This document shows, piece by piece, positions 7,675 through 14,504 of a DNA stretch of 21,941 nt. The stretch's first letter is position 1; each line of letters opens with the position of its first letter. This DNA comes from JAGXIT01 sp049293335 (GTDB lineage Bacteria; Patescibacteriota; Saccharimonadia; Saccharimonadales; UBA4665), in contig JBATSO010000004.1 in NCBI GenBank assembly GCA_049293335.1, positions 1 through 21,941 on the forward strand. Reading direction: 5' to 3'. A program made the position numbers and the translations under genes. Below the pieces are notes generated by a model that saw only the letters and a list, made by a program, of their open reading frames with translations, had not been told where the DNA came from and did not search any database.

Positions 7675-8053
7675 CAGATGGGTTCACAAATATAAGACCG
7701 ACTTTTGTTTCGTAAGCCGCAATAAGTGATTGATTGAGTGTTACAAATTCACTCGCCCCTACTCGAAGGGCCGCCGCAACCTGAAGCGCGTCTTCAAAAT
7801 CTCGTCGAGCTTCATGCTTTCGCGCCCACACATAATCTTCAGGGGCTATCGAAACAATGCCAACTGCATCTGTAAAATCTCTGAGCACATCATCTGCTAT
7901 TCCTACTTTTCTGCCAAAGTGCCAAACTAAATGTACGCTGAGCATACTCATATAAACTTTTTCTTTTGCCGAAAGATAGTTGGTAACAGCCTGCTCATAA
8001 GCTCTCCCATCTAGCAAAAGCTCGAGTGCAATATTCGCGTCAATGTACACCAT
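7661..8053 (-). CDS. PIN-domain toxin (VapC-like RNase)
   Basis: VapC-type PIN proteins are Mg-dependent RNases that block translation when their antitoxin is lost. The 130-residue product starts MVYIDAN with the first metal ligand D5, has acidic residue E11, and the later acidic cluster RRDFEDALQVAAAL that holds the central ligand. The usual final acidic position after the 'vT.D' strand reads VTLNQS here, so one classical ligand appears replaced by Asn. I chose the ATG at 8051-8053 because it opens the PIN fold; it overlaps the antitoxin stop by 14 bases in a different frame, the standard coupled arrangement. A longer upstream extension of this frame only shadows the antitoxin gene. The final residues and stop are encoded by a tandem heptamer repeat. 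Activity despite the missing ligand is uncertain. Confidence 0.85.
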   Translation of the reverse strand: MVYIDANIALELLLDGRAYEQAVTNYLSAKEKVYMSMLSVHLVWHFGRKVGIADDVLRDFTDAVGIVSIAPEDYVWARKHEARRDFEDALQVAAALRVGASEFVTLNQSLIAAYETKVGLIFVNPSALNS

Positions 8054-8339
8054 ATTTTTTAGCCATATCCTCGGCGTAGATGTCTTTGTATGATGCATCT
8101 TTAGGTAGGTGGTATGAGCTTGTAGCAGACTGCTTACGGGCTTCTGCCCCAGCCGCAAGCATACGCTTAATCGCACCCGAAACTTCGTGGCTATCGTCAT
8201 CGGTTTTTTTTCGCTGCAGGGTGACAATTGGCTCCGAACGAGAAATAACCGTGTAGCTCCTACCTGCGGCAATATCACGAAGTACGCGCGGCAAGTTACG
8301 CCGCACTTCTTGAATAGTTATAAATTGTGGCATACTCAT
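8040..8339 (-). CDS. Phd/YefM-type antitoxin
   Basis: The 99-residue protein has an N-terminal Phd/YefM-like DNA-binding fold: 'ITIQEVRRNLPRVLRDIAAG' (helices that dimerise) followed by 'YTVISRSEPIVTLQRKK' (the beta strands of the family). The C-terminal half (about 50-99) is charged and probably unstructured until it wraps the toxin. It precedes the PIN gene and overlaps it by 14 bases, so the two are co-translated. The operon promoter is compact and overlapped by two 11-bp repeats, fitting autorepression. The start may be ATG 8339 or the in-frame ATG 8333; I prefer 8339 because the -10 box ends 7 bases before it. Stop is TGA. Confidence 0.85.
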   Translation of the reverse strand: MSMPQFITIQEVRRNLPRVLRDIAAGRSYTVISRSEPIVTLQRKKTDDDSHEVSGAIKRMLAAGAEARKQSATSSYHLPKDASYKDIYAEDMAKKYGVH

Positions 8340-8346
8340 AATCTTA

Positions 8347-8375
8347 AGGTTACTTCAAAGTTACTTTAAAGTCAA
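8347..8375 (-). promoter_or_regulatory. Toxin-antitoxin promoter with embedded operator repeats
   Basis: Minus-strand TTGACT (8370-8375) and TAACCT (8347-8352) are 17 bp apart. The spacer and -10 are built from two direct 11-bp repeats, GTTACTTCAAA (8349-8359) and GTTACTTTAAA (8360-8370) on the plus strand, one helical turn apart. The -35 overlaps the stop codon of the upstream nuclease gene. Repeats at this position suggest binding by the Phd-like antitoxin. Confidence 0.6.
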
Positions 8376-9178
8376 TGTTTTATTTTATTGCTCTTTTGGA
8401 GCGCCAAAAGCGTCAGCTCGGTGCGAGAGCGGGCGTAGGCGCAGTATTCACAGGGCCCACCCATTGCAGATGTGCCAATTGCAGGCATTTCTTCGCTATC
8501 CATGCATGCTTTCATGTCCAGCAGCGTTTGCTCGACCCAATCGCTTGAACCAACGTGCGGGAACACATGTGTTTCAAATTCGACCACGCCGTCAAAAGCA
8601 TCTTTGCCAGGGTTACCCGTGGCGTACACAAAATACCCCGTGTTGCTTACTGCAAAACCGTTCGCCCGCAGCAACCACTGGTACACCTCCATTTGGCGGC
8701 GATACATGTCTTGCCAGCCCCCCTCAGGGCCGAGCGCTGTGACGGGCTTATCTTTGGCGGTCGCTTTGTAGTCAACCACAATCAACTCCCCTGTCTCGTT
8801 CACCCATATGTCATCCACCGCCCCAAAAACATGGAGGTTTGTTGGCCCATGCAGCGTTGTTACCCCTGTAAAATTGTGGCGCCAGGTGTCGAGTTGCTTA
8901 TGAGCAAACGGTATGGCTTTGATGTGGTTGTCGCGAATCAGCGGGTGTGGCTCGCCCTTGGCACGGTAGACATCGAACTCTTTTTTAAACAGCTCATCGA
9001 TAGCTTTGTTTATATTAAACGGCGGACTACTAGGCCGCGTAATTTTGTGGCGCACATCGAGCCAAAAACAGCGTGGGCACTGCATAAATAGCTCAATTTT
9101 AGAACGCGAAACCTTAAAGGGTGTCGTTTGGCCAGGGTGGTAGGGCTGACTGCGCTCGCGAAAGTAGTTGCCTGCCAT
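8372..9178 (-). CDS. PD-(D/E)XK nuclease with predicted Fe-S cluster (RecB/Cas4-like)
   Basis: The 268-residue protein matches the RecB-type nuclease family. An N-terminal 'SRSKIELFMQCPRCFWLD' holds Cys34 and Cys37, and CEYC near the C-terminus gives Cys243 and Cys246; this split pattern is how Cas4 and AddB hold a 4Fe-4S cluster. Between them lie GAVDDIW, then a strand with VDYKATAK (the D-x-K part of the active site) and the QMEVYQWLL helix (family QxxxY motif). A role in DNA end processing or repair is inferred; there are no cas genes nearby. I chose ATG 9176-9178; an upstream in-frame TTG at 9196 is possible. No Shine-Dalgarno is visible. It starts 22 bases after the pilin-like gene. Stop is TGA. 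Confidence 0.85.
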   Translation of the reverse strand: MAGNYFRERSQPYHPGQTTPFKVSRSKIELFMQCPRCFWLDVRHKITRPSSPPFNINKAIDELFKKEFDVYRAKGEPHPLIRDNHIKAIPFAHKQLDTWRHNFTGVTTLHGPTNLHVFGAVDDIWVNETGELIVVDYKATAKDKPVTALGPEGGWQDMYRRQMEVYQWLLRANGFAVSNTGYFVYATGNPGKDAFDGVVEFETHVFPHVGSSDWVEQTLLDMKACMDSEEMPAIGTSAMGGPCEYCAYARSRTELTLLALQKSNKIKH

Positions 9179-9200
9179 ACGATGTACGAGCGGCAAAAGC

Positions 9201-9725
9201 CTAGTTCAGCCTCGTTTGAGAGTCAAACTTGTTTGTGTCGTAGTTGTAGTCATCATAGTTGTAGTCGCTCGACCAATCATACAACGATGGTTTAATAGTT
9301 TGGCAGTTTTTGCCCTTTTTATGAGTTGGGCTAATGTACAGGTTATTTTCTTCGTAGGAAGAAGAGTAGCTGCTGTAATCTCTCATACCAGCGCCCATTA
9401 AAGATGAGGTCACAGAGCTACCGCTAAAGCCACTTGAGGCCGATTTATACTCTGCACAAAAAGTGTATCGGCTGCTAGAATCGCGCGTAAAAGTAATAGA
9501 GGCTGGCACATCAGATATATTGGCCGCGCTGAGAGACATTGGGATCTTTTGCTTTCGACTAATATATGTGTTCAGTTTTTCGGCAATACGAGTTGCCTCT
9601 TTTTCGGTTTTGGCGTCGGCACGCACGCTGCTCGCCTGAAAAATTAGCAAACCCACAAGCGCCAAAACTCCCACACCAATTATCGACAAACCAATAACAT
9701 ATTTTTTAAGACCTGGCTCCTTCAC
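9201..9725 (-). CDS. Pilin-like single-pass membrane protein
   Basis: The 174-residue protein has a short cytoplasmic start, one hydrophobic helix (about 8-30) and then 'VRADAKTEKEATRIAEKLNTYISRKQKIP', which resembles the alpha1 helix and following loop of type IV pilins and pseudopilins. No GFTLIE-like prepilin peptidase site is visible, so processing by PilD is not supported. Two cysteines (in FCAEY and NCQTI) could form an external disulfide. The C-terminus is Ser/Tyr/Asp-rich with a DYNYDDYNYD near-repeat. The start is GTG (9723-9725), supported by a strong Shine-Dalgarno GGAGGT that includes the stop of the upstream membrane-protein gene. The two are therefore one operon. Homology to pilins is inference from pattern only. 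Confidence 0.6.
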   Translation of the reverse strand: MKEPGLKKYVIGLSIIGVGVLALVGLLIFQASSVRADAKTEKEATRIAEKLNTYISRKQKIPMSLSAANISDVPASITFTRDSSSRYTFCAEYKSASSGFSGSSVTSSLMGAGMRDYSSYSSSYEENNLYISPTHKKGKNCQTIKPSLYDWSSDYNYDDYNYDTNKFDSQTRLN

Positions 9726-9730
9726 TGGAA

Positions 9731-10339
9731 CTACCTCCGCACCTTGTGTTCATCGAACCAGTAGTAAGCCAGTATGCCGCCCGCTACCAGCAAAATAACC
9801 AACACGTTCAGAAACACCTTGAGAAGACTACCCGAATACTGCCCCGCCATTTTTGCAAACAGCGTCGAAACAAAGCCTACTAAAGTAAACACACATGTTA
9901 AAAACGTTACTATTTGTGTCCACTGTGTACTACGCCTTTTTGAGGGATCTTGGCGAAGCTGCGGTTCAGCCAGTTCGGCTTTTTTGAGCCGTAAGAATAG
10001 GTAGGCAAAAAGCGGTCCACTCACCAAAACGGTCGCCACTGGAAAACCAAGCACTGGAAACTCCATTTTGCCGTTCACAAGCGCAATCAACACACTTAGT
10101 ATTCCGCCTGCTGCCATAAATAAACAAATTGTCATAAACACATATTCGATCCCGCGGGGGCTTAGCACCTCCACCACAGCCTGCGGCGCAACCGCAATAG
10201 GCTCAGCGGTCTCGGCAGTAATCGGCACAACCGCCGCAGGTTTACTTTCTTTTAGCTCTGGCGCTGCAACCACAACCTCGCTAGGCTTGGCCGCTTGTTC
10301 CTCTGCAGGAACACTTTTTTCGTTTGTTGTTTCTTGCAT
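9731..10339 (-). CDS. Hypothetical four-helix membrane protein
   Basis: The first 60 residues are Ala/Pro/Glu/Val-rich, low complexity and probably cytoplasmic and disordered. Four hydrophobic segments follow: about 67-93, 97-115, 144-168 and 173-195. The short C-terminus DEHKVRR is charged. No enzymatic motif is visible. A GGAGGG lies 11 bases and AAAAGG 1 base before the ATG at 10337-10339, so the start has at best a poor Shine-Dalgarno. It overlaps nothing but its stop lies in the Shine-Dalgarno region of the pilin-like gene, so the products probably work together at the envelope. I do not recognise the family. Confidence 0.7.
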   Translation of the reverse strand: MQETTNEKSVPAEEQAAKPSEVVVAAPELKESKPAAVVPITAETAEPIAVAPQAVVEVLSPRGIEYVFMTICLFMAAGGILSVLIALVNGKMEFPVLGFPVATVLVSGPLFAYLFLRLKKAELAEPQLRQDPSKRRSTQWTQIVTFLTCVFTLVGFVSTLFAKMAGQYSGSLLKVFLNVLVILLVAGGILAYYWFDEHKVRR

Positions 10340-10413
10340 ACCTTTTGAAACCCTCCGCTATATTTCATTCAAATCATACTACGCCTGCGTACCGTACTAC
10401 AAGGTGATAATCA

Positions 10414-11043
10414 TTATGACCCACCAGTTGGTAAATGTTGCAAAATCTCGTGCGCCTCTGTAACGAGCGCTTCGGGCTGATGCTCGAGCAAGGTTTCTTT
10501 GTTCGAATACCCCCATGACACTGCAAGTACCTTCATACCAACCGCGTGCGCTGAACGTACATCTATTTTTTCATCACCTACGCACCAAACATCTTTGGGA
10601 GCCAAGCTTTCTGTATCAAGAAGTTGACGCATTTTTCGCACCTTACTAAAAAAGCTTGCTCCGCCGTACACTCCTACAAAATACTTAGTCAGACCATGCC
10701 AACCTAAATATTTTTCGACATTCGCCGTTCGATTCGCGCTTAGGACATACAATTTTACGCCACGGCTGTGGAGCGTTTGAATAAGTTCCGTCATGCCAGG
10801 GTGCACTTGTACGCTCCGCATGTGGTGACGGAACATTCGCCGCCCCCACAGTGCCAAAAATGGTAATTTCCACTTTGGAACACCCATAGCAAGTGCAATT
10901 TGCAGTAAGTTTTTGTTTTGTAAGTTTCGGCGCTGCTCGGCGGTCAGCACGCGGTTACCTCCAATTACCTTTTCGTATACTCGTATGACACCTGCTAGAC
11001 TATCGACAATAGTGCCATCAAAATCAAAAATCACCGCTTTCAT
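10414..11043 (-). CDS. HAD-superfamily phosphatase (phosphoglycolate phosphatase-like)
   Basis: The 209-residue protein begins MKAVIFDFDGTIVDS, the HAD motif I with nucleophile D7 and acid D9. Motif II is the serine/threonine region YVLSANRT, motif III a lysine near KVRKMRQLL, and motif IV VGDEKIDVRSAH. A helical cap (about 15-85) marks subclass I, as in Gph, PpaX and beta-phosphoglucomutase. The substrate cannot be told from sequence; a small phosphorylated metabolite is likely. It is preceded by an extended -10 box TGCTATAGT that ends 7 bases before the ATG, with no Shine-Dalgarno, so it probably starts its own leaderless transcript. Stop is TAA. Confidence 0.9.
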   Translation of the reverse strand: MKAVIFDFDGTIVDSLAGVIRVYEKVIGGNRVLTAEQRRNLQNKNLLQIALAMGVPKWKLPFLALWGRRMFRHHMRSVQVHPGMTELIQTLHSRGVKLYVLSANRTANVEKYLGWHGLTKYFVGVYGGASFFSKVRKMRQLLDTESLAPKDVWCVGDEKIDVRSAHAVGMKVLAVSWGYSNKETLLEHQPEALVTEAHEILQHLPTGGS

Positions 11044-11050
11044 ACATTGA

Positions 11051-11058
11051 ACTATAGC
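11051..11058 (-). promoter_or_regulatory. Extended -10 promoter of the HAD gene
   Basis: Minus-strand TGC followed by TATAGT (-10 at 11051-11056). No good -35 lies at 16 to 18 bp, but the TGn extension can compensate. The box ends 7 bases before the ATG at 11043. Confidence 0.5.
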
Positions 11059-11090
11059 AGATATTCTTAACCGATTGTTTAGCGAACTGT

Positions 11091-11657
11091 TTACGTACCG
11101 AGCAAGTCGGGGTAACGTTTTGCGATAACGTCAGTGATAATAGCAACTTCTGCTTTCATCATCGTTAGCCCCCCTGCATGAATAGCTTCTCTGAAGCCAA
11201 GACTTTCATAGAACTCTGTTTGACGCTCTTTATTATCTGTTGTGAGCCCAAGAGCCGTAACGCCCGCCGGCTTAAGAACCTCGGCCATTCGCCAAACAAG
11301 AAACGCACCTATATGTTCGTGGGTGCGCCGATGTAGAGGCGCTACAACCAGACCATTAATGTACGCCTCACCGTCTATAAGGGTACTGCTTGCTACACAA
11401 AGTCCTAATAATTCTAAAGCTTTTTCAGAAGGCTTATGCACTGCGGCCAATGTATTTCCATGTGTGATATGCCTTGTTGCAACCTTACGAGCCCTATGGC
11501 CTCGCGCATGTAGCAGATCATTCATGTACAAGCCCAGCGCCTCACCACGTAAACGCCCGCGAACTTGGTTACTAACTGGTAATTGAGGAGGTGAATGGCG
11601 CGGCAATCGTTTACTTAGCCTAACAGTGTCGAAATTTGCTTTTGTTGTCTTGGCCAT
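11091..11657 (-). CDS. GNAT-family N-acetyltransferase
   Basis: The 188-residue protein has the GNAT core in its second half: 'AYINGLVVAPLHRRTHEHIGAFLV' supplies the beta4 strand and the acetyl-CoA pyrophosphate-binding loop (family pattern R-x-x-G-x-G/A, here degenerate as RRTHEHIGA), and 'TTDNKERQTEFYESLGFRE' is the conserved end of the fold. The first 60 residues are basic and unusual, with many Arg/Lys/His, and may bind nucleic acid. The substrate is unknown. It begins 8 bases after the metalloprotease stop; GGAGG lies 13 bases before the ATG, too far to be ideal. It is likely the last gene of the lysS operon. Stop is TAA. Confidence 0.8.
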   Translation of the reverse strand: MAKTTKANFDTVRLSKRLPRHSPPQLPVSNQVRGRLRGEALGLYMNDLLHARGHRARKVATRHITHGNTLAAVHKPSEKALELLGLCVASSTLIDGEAYINGLVVAPLHRRTHEHIGAFLVWRMAEVLKPAGVTALGLTTDNKERQTEFYESLGFREAIHAGGLTMMKAEVAIITDVIAKRYPDLLGT

Positions 11658-11665
11658 ACGTAAAC

Positions 11666-12034
11666 TTAAACCTCCAGTTCATGAATGCGTGTATGGTCTA
11701 GACCAAAATAGTGGGCAACTTCGTGCCAAAGAGTGTGGCGAATGTTTTCGTAAAGCGATGCCTCGTTGGTACTTTGTGCGAGTAGCGGATTTTTAAACAG
11801 CGTAATAACATCTGGCACCATGGGCTCCCTACCCTGTCGCTGTGGCAATGGCACGCCACTATATAGCCCAAGTAGTGTTTCGTTGCAGTGCAGTTTTAAC
11901 TCACGCCGTTGCTGCTCAGTTGGCTCATCGGCTGTTATGATGGCCACGTTCTTAACACGGTCTCGGTGTGTTTTGGGCAAACTATCGAACGCCCTATCTA
12001 TAAGCACATGAAAGTCTACTTCTGAAATATCCAT
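11666..12034 (-). CDS. Minimal zinc metalloprotease (Zincin_1 / DUF1025 family)
   Basis: The 122-residue protein fits the small metallopeptidase family whose members are little more than one helix bundle plus the zinc site. The motif HEVAHYFGLDH (HExxHxxGxxH type; H104, E105, H108, H114) is at the very C-terminus, and a conserved 'VITLFKNPLL' strand precedes it. I placed the start at ATG 12032-12034, which overlaps the lysS stop as TAATG, so translation is coupled. A longer frame reading back into lysS adds 11 residues that are shadow coding. No signal peptide is seen. The function of the family is not established. Confidence 0.85.
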   Translation of the reverse strand: MDISEVDFHVLIDRAFDSLPKTHRDRVKNVAIITADEPTEQQRRELKLHCNETLLGLYSGVPLPQRQGREPMVPDVITLFKNPLLAQSTNEASLYENIRHTLWHEVAHYFGLDHTRIHELEV

Positions 12035-13566
12035 TATTTTTCGAGTTTTAGGCGTGCTATGAGCCACTCTCGTGGCAAGATCGACAAGAACCAGCCAGCG
12101 CGTGGCCCGCTAGTTTTGCCAATGAGCAGTCGGTACAGCGCGCTAAACATTTCTTTCGGCTGCATGCCCAGTTCGTCTTTAAAACCATAGAGTGCCAGGT
12201 GAAAATATTCGCCGTCAGCATCGGTTGGCGCGGCAGCAACTTTTTCTGCCAGTCCTGCAAACAATTTTATTTCGTTTTCGGTAAAGTCGCCTGGTTCTAT
12301 CTGTTCACGTAAGCTAAATTTCACCTCGTCGGGTGCGCGTTTGTCGAGCCAGGCGTCGATAAATTTGAGCTCGGCAGCAATAATTTCGGCGTCTTTTTGG
12401 GCGTTTTCGGCGTGTTCAGTGCGGCTAATGACCTCGAGAGTTTTAGCTGGGTCGCGCAAACTGGCTTGGTAGCACGCCACCAGGTGACTAAACGGCACAC
12501 TACTGACGGTGCGAGCCTCACCCCCACGCGTACAAATGTAAAGGAGCTGTTCTTCTGCTGCCGTTTTGTTGGGCTTCGCGGCCAGAGCGGCGTATTCATC
12601 CATAAGTTTTACCACACCGCCAACAGGGTCAAAGTACAGCCGCTTGCTTGGGGCAGAGCCAAGCACAAAATAACGTACCACCTCAGCAGGCATGAGTTCG
12701 GCACCTTCAACGGCATCTAACCCCGTACCCTTGCTGGCACTCATTTTTTTGGTGTCGCCCGCCATGTTTATAAAGTCATAGGGGATTGGATACGGTGCAG
12801 GTGCTTCGTACACATCTTTCATCATTTGGTCGCCTGTGGCATACGAACCACCAGCACTGGCATGATCTCGACCAAATGGTTCGGCAGTAACTGCCAGCAA
12901 CCACCAACGCCCAGGCCAGTCTAGTCGCCAGTCGAGTTTAACCTGGCCATCATCGTACCGAATAGTTTGTTCTGCCCCATCTGCATTCAGATACACAAGC
13001 GTCTTAGCTGTTTTATTGATGCTTACAAAAGCACGATTTTTTAACCTGCCCTGTTCCATAATTTGAATGGGCGACCAACGCTCGTCAAGCTGCCGACCAG
13101 AAACGGTTTCGAGCGCCCGCCTTGCCTGCGGAATTCGTTCGAGCGCCCGCTCGATGGCAGGCACCATTTCGCCCGCACGATATTTTTCGTGGGCATATAT
13201 ATAGTTGACCTCTATGCCTAGTAAGTCGCCCGCGTGTTTAAAGCCGTCAAGAAAGTAGTCACCATACGAACGCGAGCTGCCATCGGGCGCAGGAATATCA
13301 CACAGTGGCTTGCCGAGATGCTCGCTGTAGGACTCGGGAATATTGAAGGGCACCTTGCGAAGCGCATCGAGATCATCTATGAAATGGATGTGCCGTGCGC
13401 GGCGACCCCGCCGCCGTAGCTCAAGCAGTACGGCGTCGGGCGTAAGAAGCTCTCGCATATGGCCTAGGTGGTACGTGCCAGAGGGCGAAGCGCCCGACTC
13501 TAGCAAAATTTCGCCATCTGGTTGGCGCGCAATAAGATCATCGACAATTGTATTTAGCCACTGCAT
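12034..13566 (-). CDS. lysS: Lysyl-tRNA synthetase, class I
   Basis: This enzyme charges tRNA-Lys. It is the archaeal-style class I form, unrelated to the usual bacterial class II LysRS. The HIGH signature is HLGH in 'SGTYHLGHMRELL' and the KMSKS loop is KKMSASKGTG near the middle, both Rossmann-fold motifs. The C-terminal third is a helical anticodon-binding region. With the start at ATG 13564-13566 (MQWLNTIVDDLI) the protein has 510 residues. An upstream frame extension of 16 residues overlaps the promoter and is rejected: -10 TACAAT ends 7 bases before this ATG. Class I LysRS in bacteria is found in spirochaetes, some alphaproteobacteria and several CPR groups. Its stop overlaps the next gene's start. 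Confidence 0.95.
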   Translation of the reverse strand: MQWLNTIVDDLIARQPDGEILLESGASPSGTYHLGHMRELLTPDAVLLELRRRGRRARHIHFIDDLDALRKVPFNIPESYSEHLGKPLCDIPAPDGSSRSYGDYFLDGFKHAGDLLGIEVNYIYAHEKYRAGEMVPAIERALERIPQARRALETVSGRQLDERWSPIQIMEQGRLKNRAFVSINKTAKTLVYLNADGAEQTIRYDDGQVKLDWRLDWPGRWWLLAVTAEPFGRDHASAGGSYATGDQMMKDVYEAPAPYPIPYDFINMAGDTKKMSASKGTGLDAVEGAELMPAEVVRYFVLGSAPSKRLYFDPVGGVVKLMDEYAALAAKPNKTAAEEQLLYICTRGGEARTVSSVPFSHLVACYQASLRDPAKTLEVISRTEHAENAQKDAEIIAAELKFIDAWLDKRAPDEVKFSLREQIEPGDFTENEIKLFAGLAEKVAAAPTDADGEYFHLALYGFKDELGMQPKEMFSALYRLLIGKTSGPRAGWFLSILPREWLIARLKLEK

Positions 13567-13573
13567 CACCCCC

Positions 13574-13602
13574 ATTGTACCGAAACACCCGCCAGACCAC
13601 AA
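13574..13602 (-). promoter_or_regulatory. lysS promoter
   Basis: Minus-strand TTGTGG (13597-13602) and TACAAT (13574-13579) are 17 bp apart. The -10 ends 7 bases before the chosen start, predicting a leaderless mRNA. The -35 touches an 18-bp palindrome. Confidence 0.6.
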
Positions 13603-13619
13603 AAATTTGTACAAATTTT
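13602..13619. promoter_or_regulatory. 18-bp perfect palindrome between divergent promoters, candidate operator
   Basis: AAAATTTGTACAAATTTT is its own reverse complement. It touches the lysS -35 box at one end and contains the -35 of the plus-strand gene. A dimeric repressor bound here could control both divergent units. It is AT-rich, so chance symmetry is a caveat, but 9 matched pairs in a 79-base divergent gap is notable. Confidence 0.45.
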
Positions 13620-13635
13620 GTATTTATGCTATAAT
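13607..13635 (+). promoter_or_regulatory. Promoter of the CDP-alcohol phosphatidyltransferase-like gene
   Basis: TTGTAC (13607-13612), a 17-bp spacer and an extended -10 TGCTATAAT (TATAAT at 13630-13635). The -10 ends 10 bases before the ATG at 13646, leaving a leader of about 3 to 4 bases. Confidence 0.7.
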
Positions 13636-13645
13636 TTAGTCCATC

Positions 13646-14491
13646 ATGGGAATCTATAGACCAGTAGTTGAACAATTTCAGCGGGGCGGTGGAGCTCATA
13701 AACCACCCACTTCGAAAAAAATAGTTTCACCGGCCACAATGCTTACTGTTGCCCGACCGATTATTGGTGGCAGAGTTATGTACGACCTTATTAAGGGGAA
13801 CCCTGGGGTAACCAAAAAGACAATCATTGGTGCCGCTACCGACATGGAAGGTGTACCTGCGCGTGGCATAGACAAATTTGTAAGTTTCCTTACAAAGCAA
13901 GGAGTCGCTGTTCCTGAATGGCTTCAAGGACGCGGTGCTACGGAAGCTGGACAGCAATTAGACCCACCAGCAGATACCGCGTTCGCCGCAGAAGTAACTA
14001 CGGGTGTTATCTTCGGCAAAAATACTAGCCCTTCAGCTAAACTTGCAGCAATGATAATAGCAGCGAAAGAAGGCAGAAAAACTGCATGGTATGCCAGCAA
14101 GAGCAAGGCGTATGGTGACGCACTGTCCGAGCGTGGACTTGAGCGGGAAAAGCTTATTGTCCCCGTAAGCAAAGCTGGTAAAGAGGGTATGACAGAAGCC
14201 CTAGTAGGGATGGTTTTAGCCGTCACAACATCCGACCTTAAGGATAAGAAAGTACCGGCTCTCAGAACAATTGCGGGTATTCTTGCGGTTGGACACGCAG
14301 TTGTTGCCTTTGCGAGAGGAGAATTGGTAACGCGTCATTATGACACCGAAGCGACCGCAATGATTGCTGAGCTTAAAGACGGTATAATAGATGGGCAAGA
14401 AGAATTCCCATTCACGGAAATGCCAAATACGCCAGTATTCAGTCTCGGTAAAAAACTTAACAATGCAACACCAGACACTATTGAGGCTTAA
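13646..14491 (+). CDS. CDP-alcohol phosphatidyltransferase-like membrane protein with altered motif
   Basis: This family transfers a phosphoalcohol from a CDP-linked donor, for example making phosphatidylglycerophosphate. The start 'VSPATMLTVARPIIGG' (28-42) matches the entry helix of the family. The signature D-x2-D-G-x2-A-R...G-x3-D-x3-D is recognisable but changed: TDMEGVPAR (65-73) has T65 and E68 at the two Asp positions, and GQQLDPPAD (102-110) keeps G102, D106 and D110. AR and G are 28 residues apart instead of about 8, so about 20 residues are inserted. Hydrophobic stretches are at about 111-122, 204-216 and 226-244. It is the only plus-strand gene and converges on the SIMPL gene 13 bases away. 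It may be an active variant or a catalytically altered paralogue. Confidence 0.6.
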   Translation: MGIYRPVVEQFQRGGGAHKPPTSKKIVSPATMLTVARPIIGGRVMYDLIKGNPGVTKKTIIGAATDMEGVPARGIDKFVSFLTKQGVAVPEWLQGRGATEAGQQLDPPADTAFAAEVTTGVIFGKNTSPSAKLAAMIIAAKEGRKTAWYASKSKAYGDALSERGLEREKLIVPVSKAGKEGMTEALVGMVLAVTTSDLKDKKVPALRTIAGILAVGHAVVAFARGELVTRHYDTEATAMIAELKDGIIDGQEEFPFTEMPNTPVFSLGKKLNNATPDTIEA

Positions 14492-14504
14492 TGCGAATTA
14501 ACCC

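Noticed and set aside
8054..8278. N-terminal extension of the PIN frame by 75 residues
   Set aside because: It lies entirely over the antitoxin gene in another frame, has no family similarity, and the PIN fold starts at the ATG at 8053.
8555..9091. Plus-strand 178-residue open frame opposite the PD-(D/E)XK gene
   Set aside because: The minus-strand frame carries clear nuclease motifs; the antisense frame has none.
9237..9275. Near-repeat GTAGTTGTAGTC as a possible repeat element
   Set aside because: It is explained by the DYNYDDYNYD coding repeat at the C-terminus of the pilin-like protein.
12035..12067. 11-residue extension of the minimal metalloprotease into lysS
   Set aside because: The ATG that overlaps the lysS stop (TAATG) is the usual coupled start and begins the recognisable domain.
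13567..13614. Upstream 16-residue extension of lysS
   Set aside because: It reads through the -35/-10 region; the ATG at 13566 fits the promoter distance and the protein's natural start.
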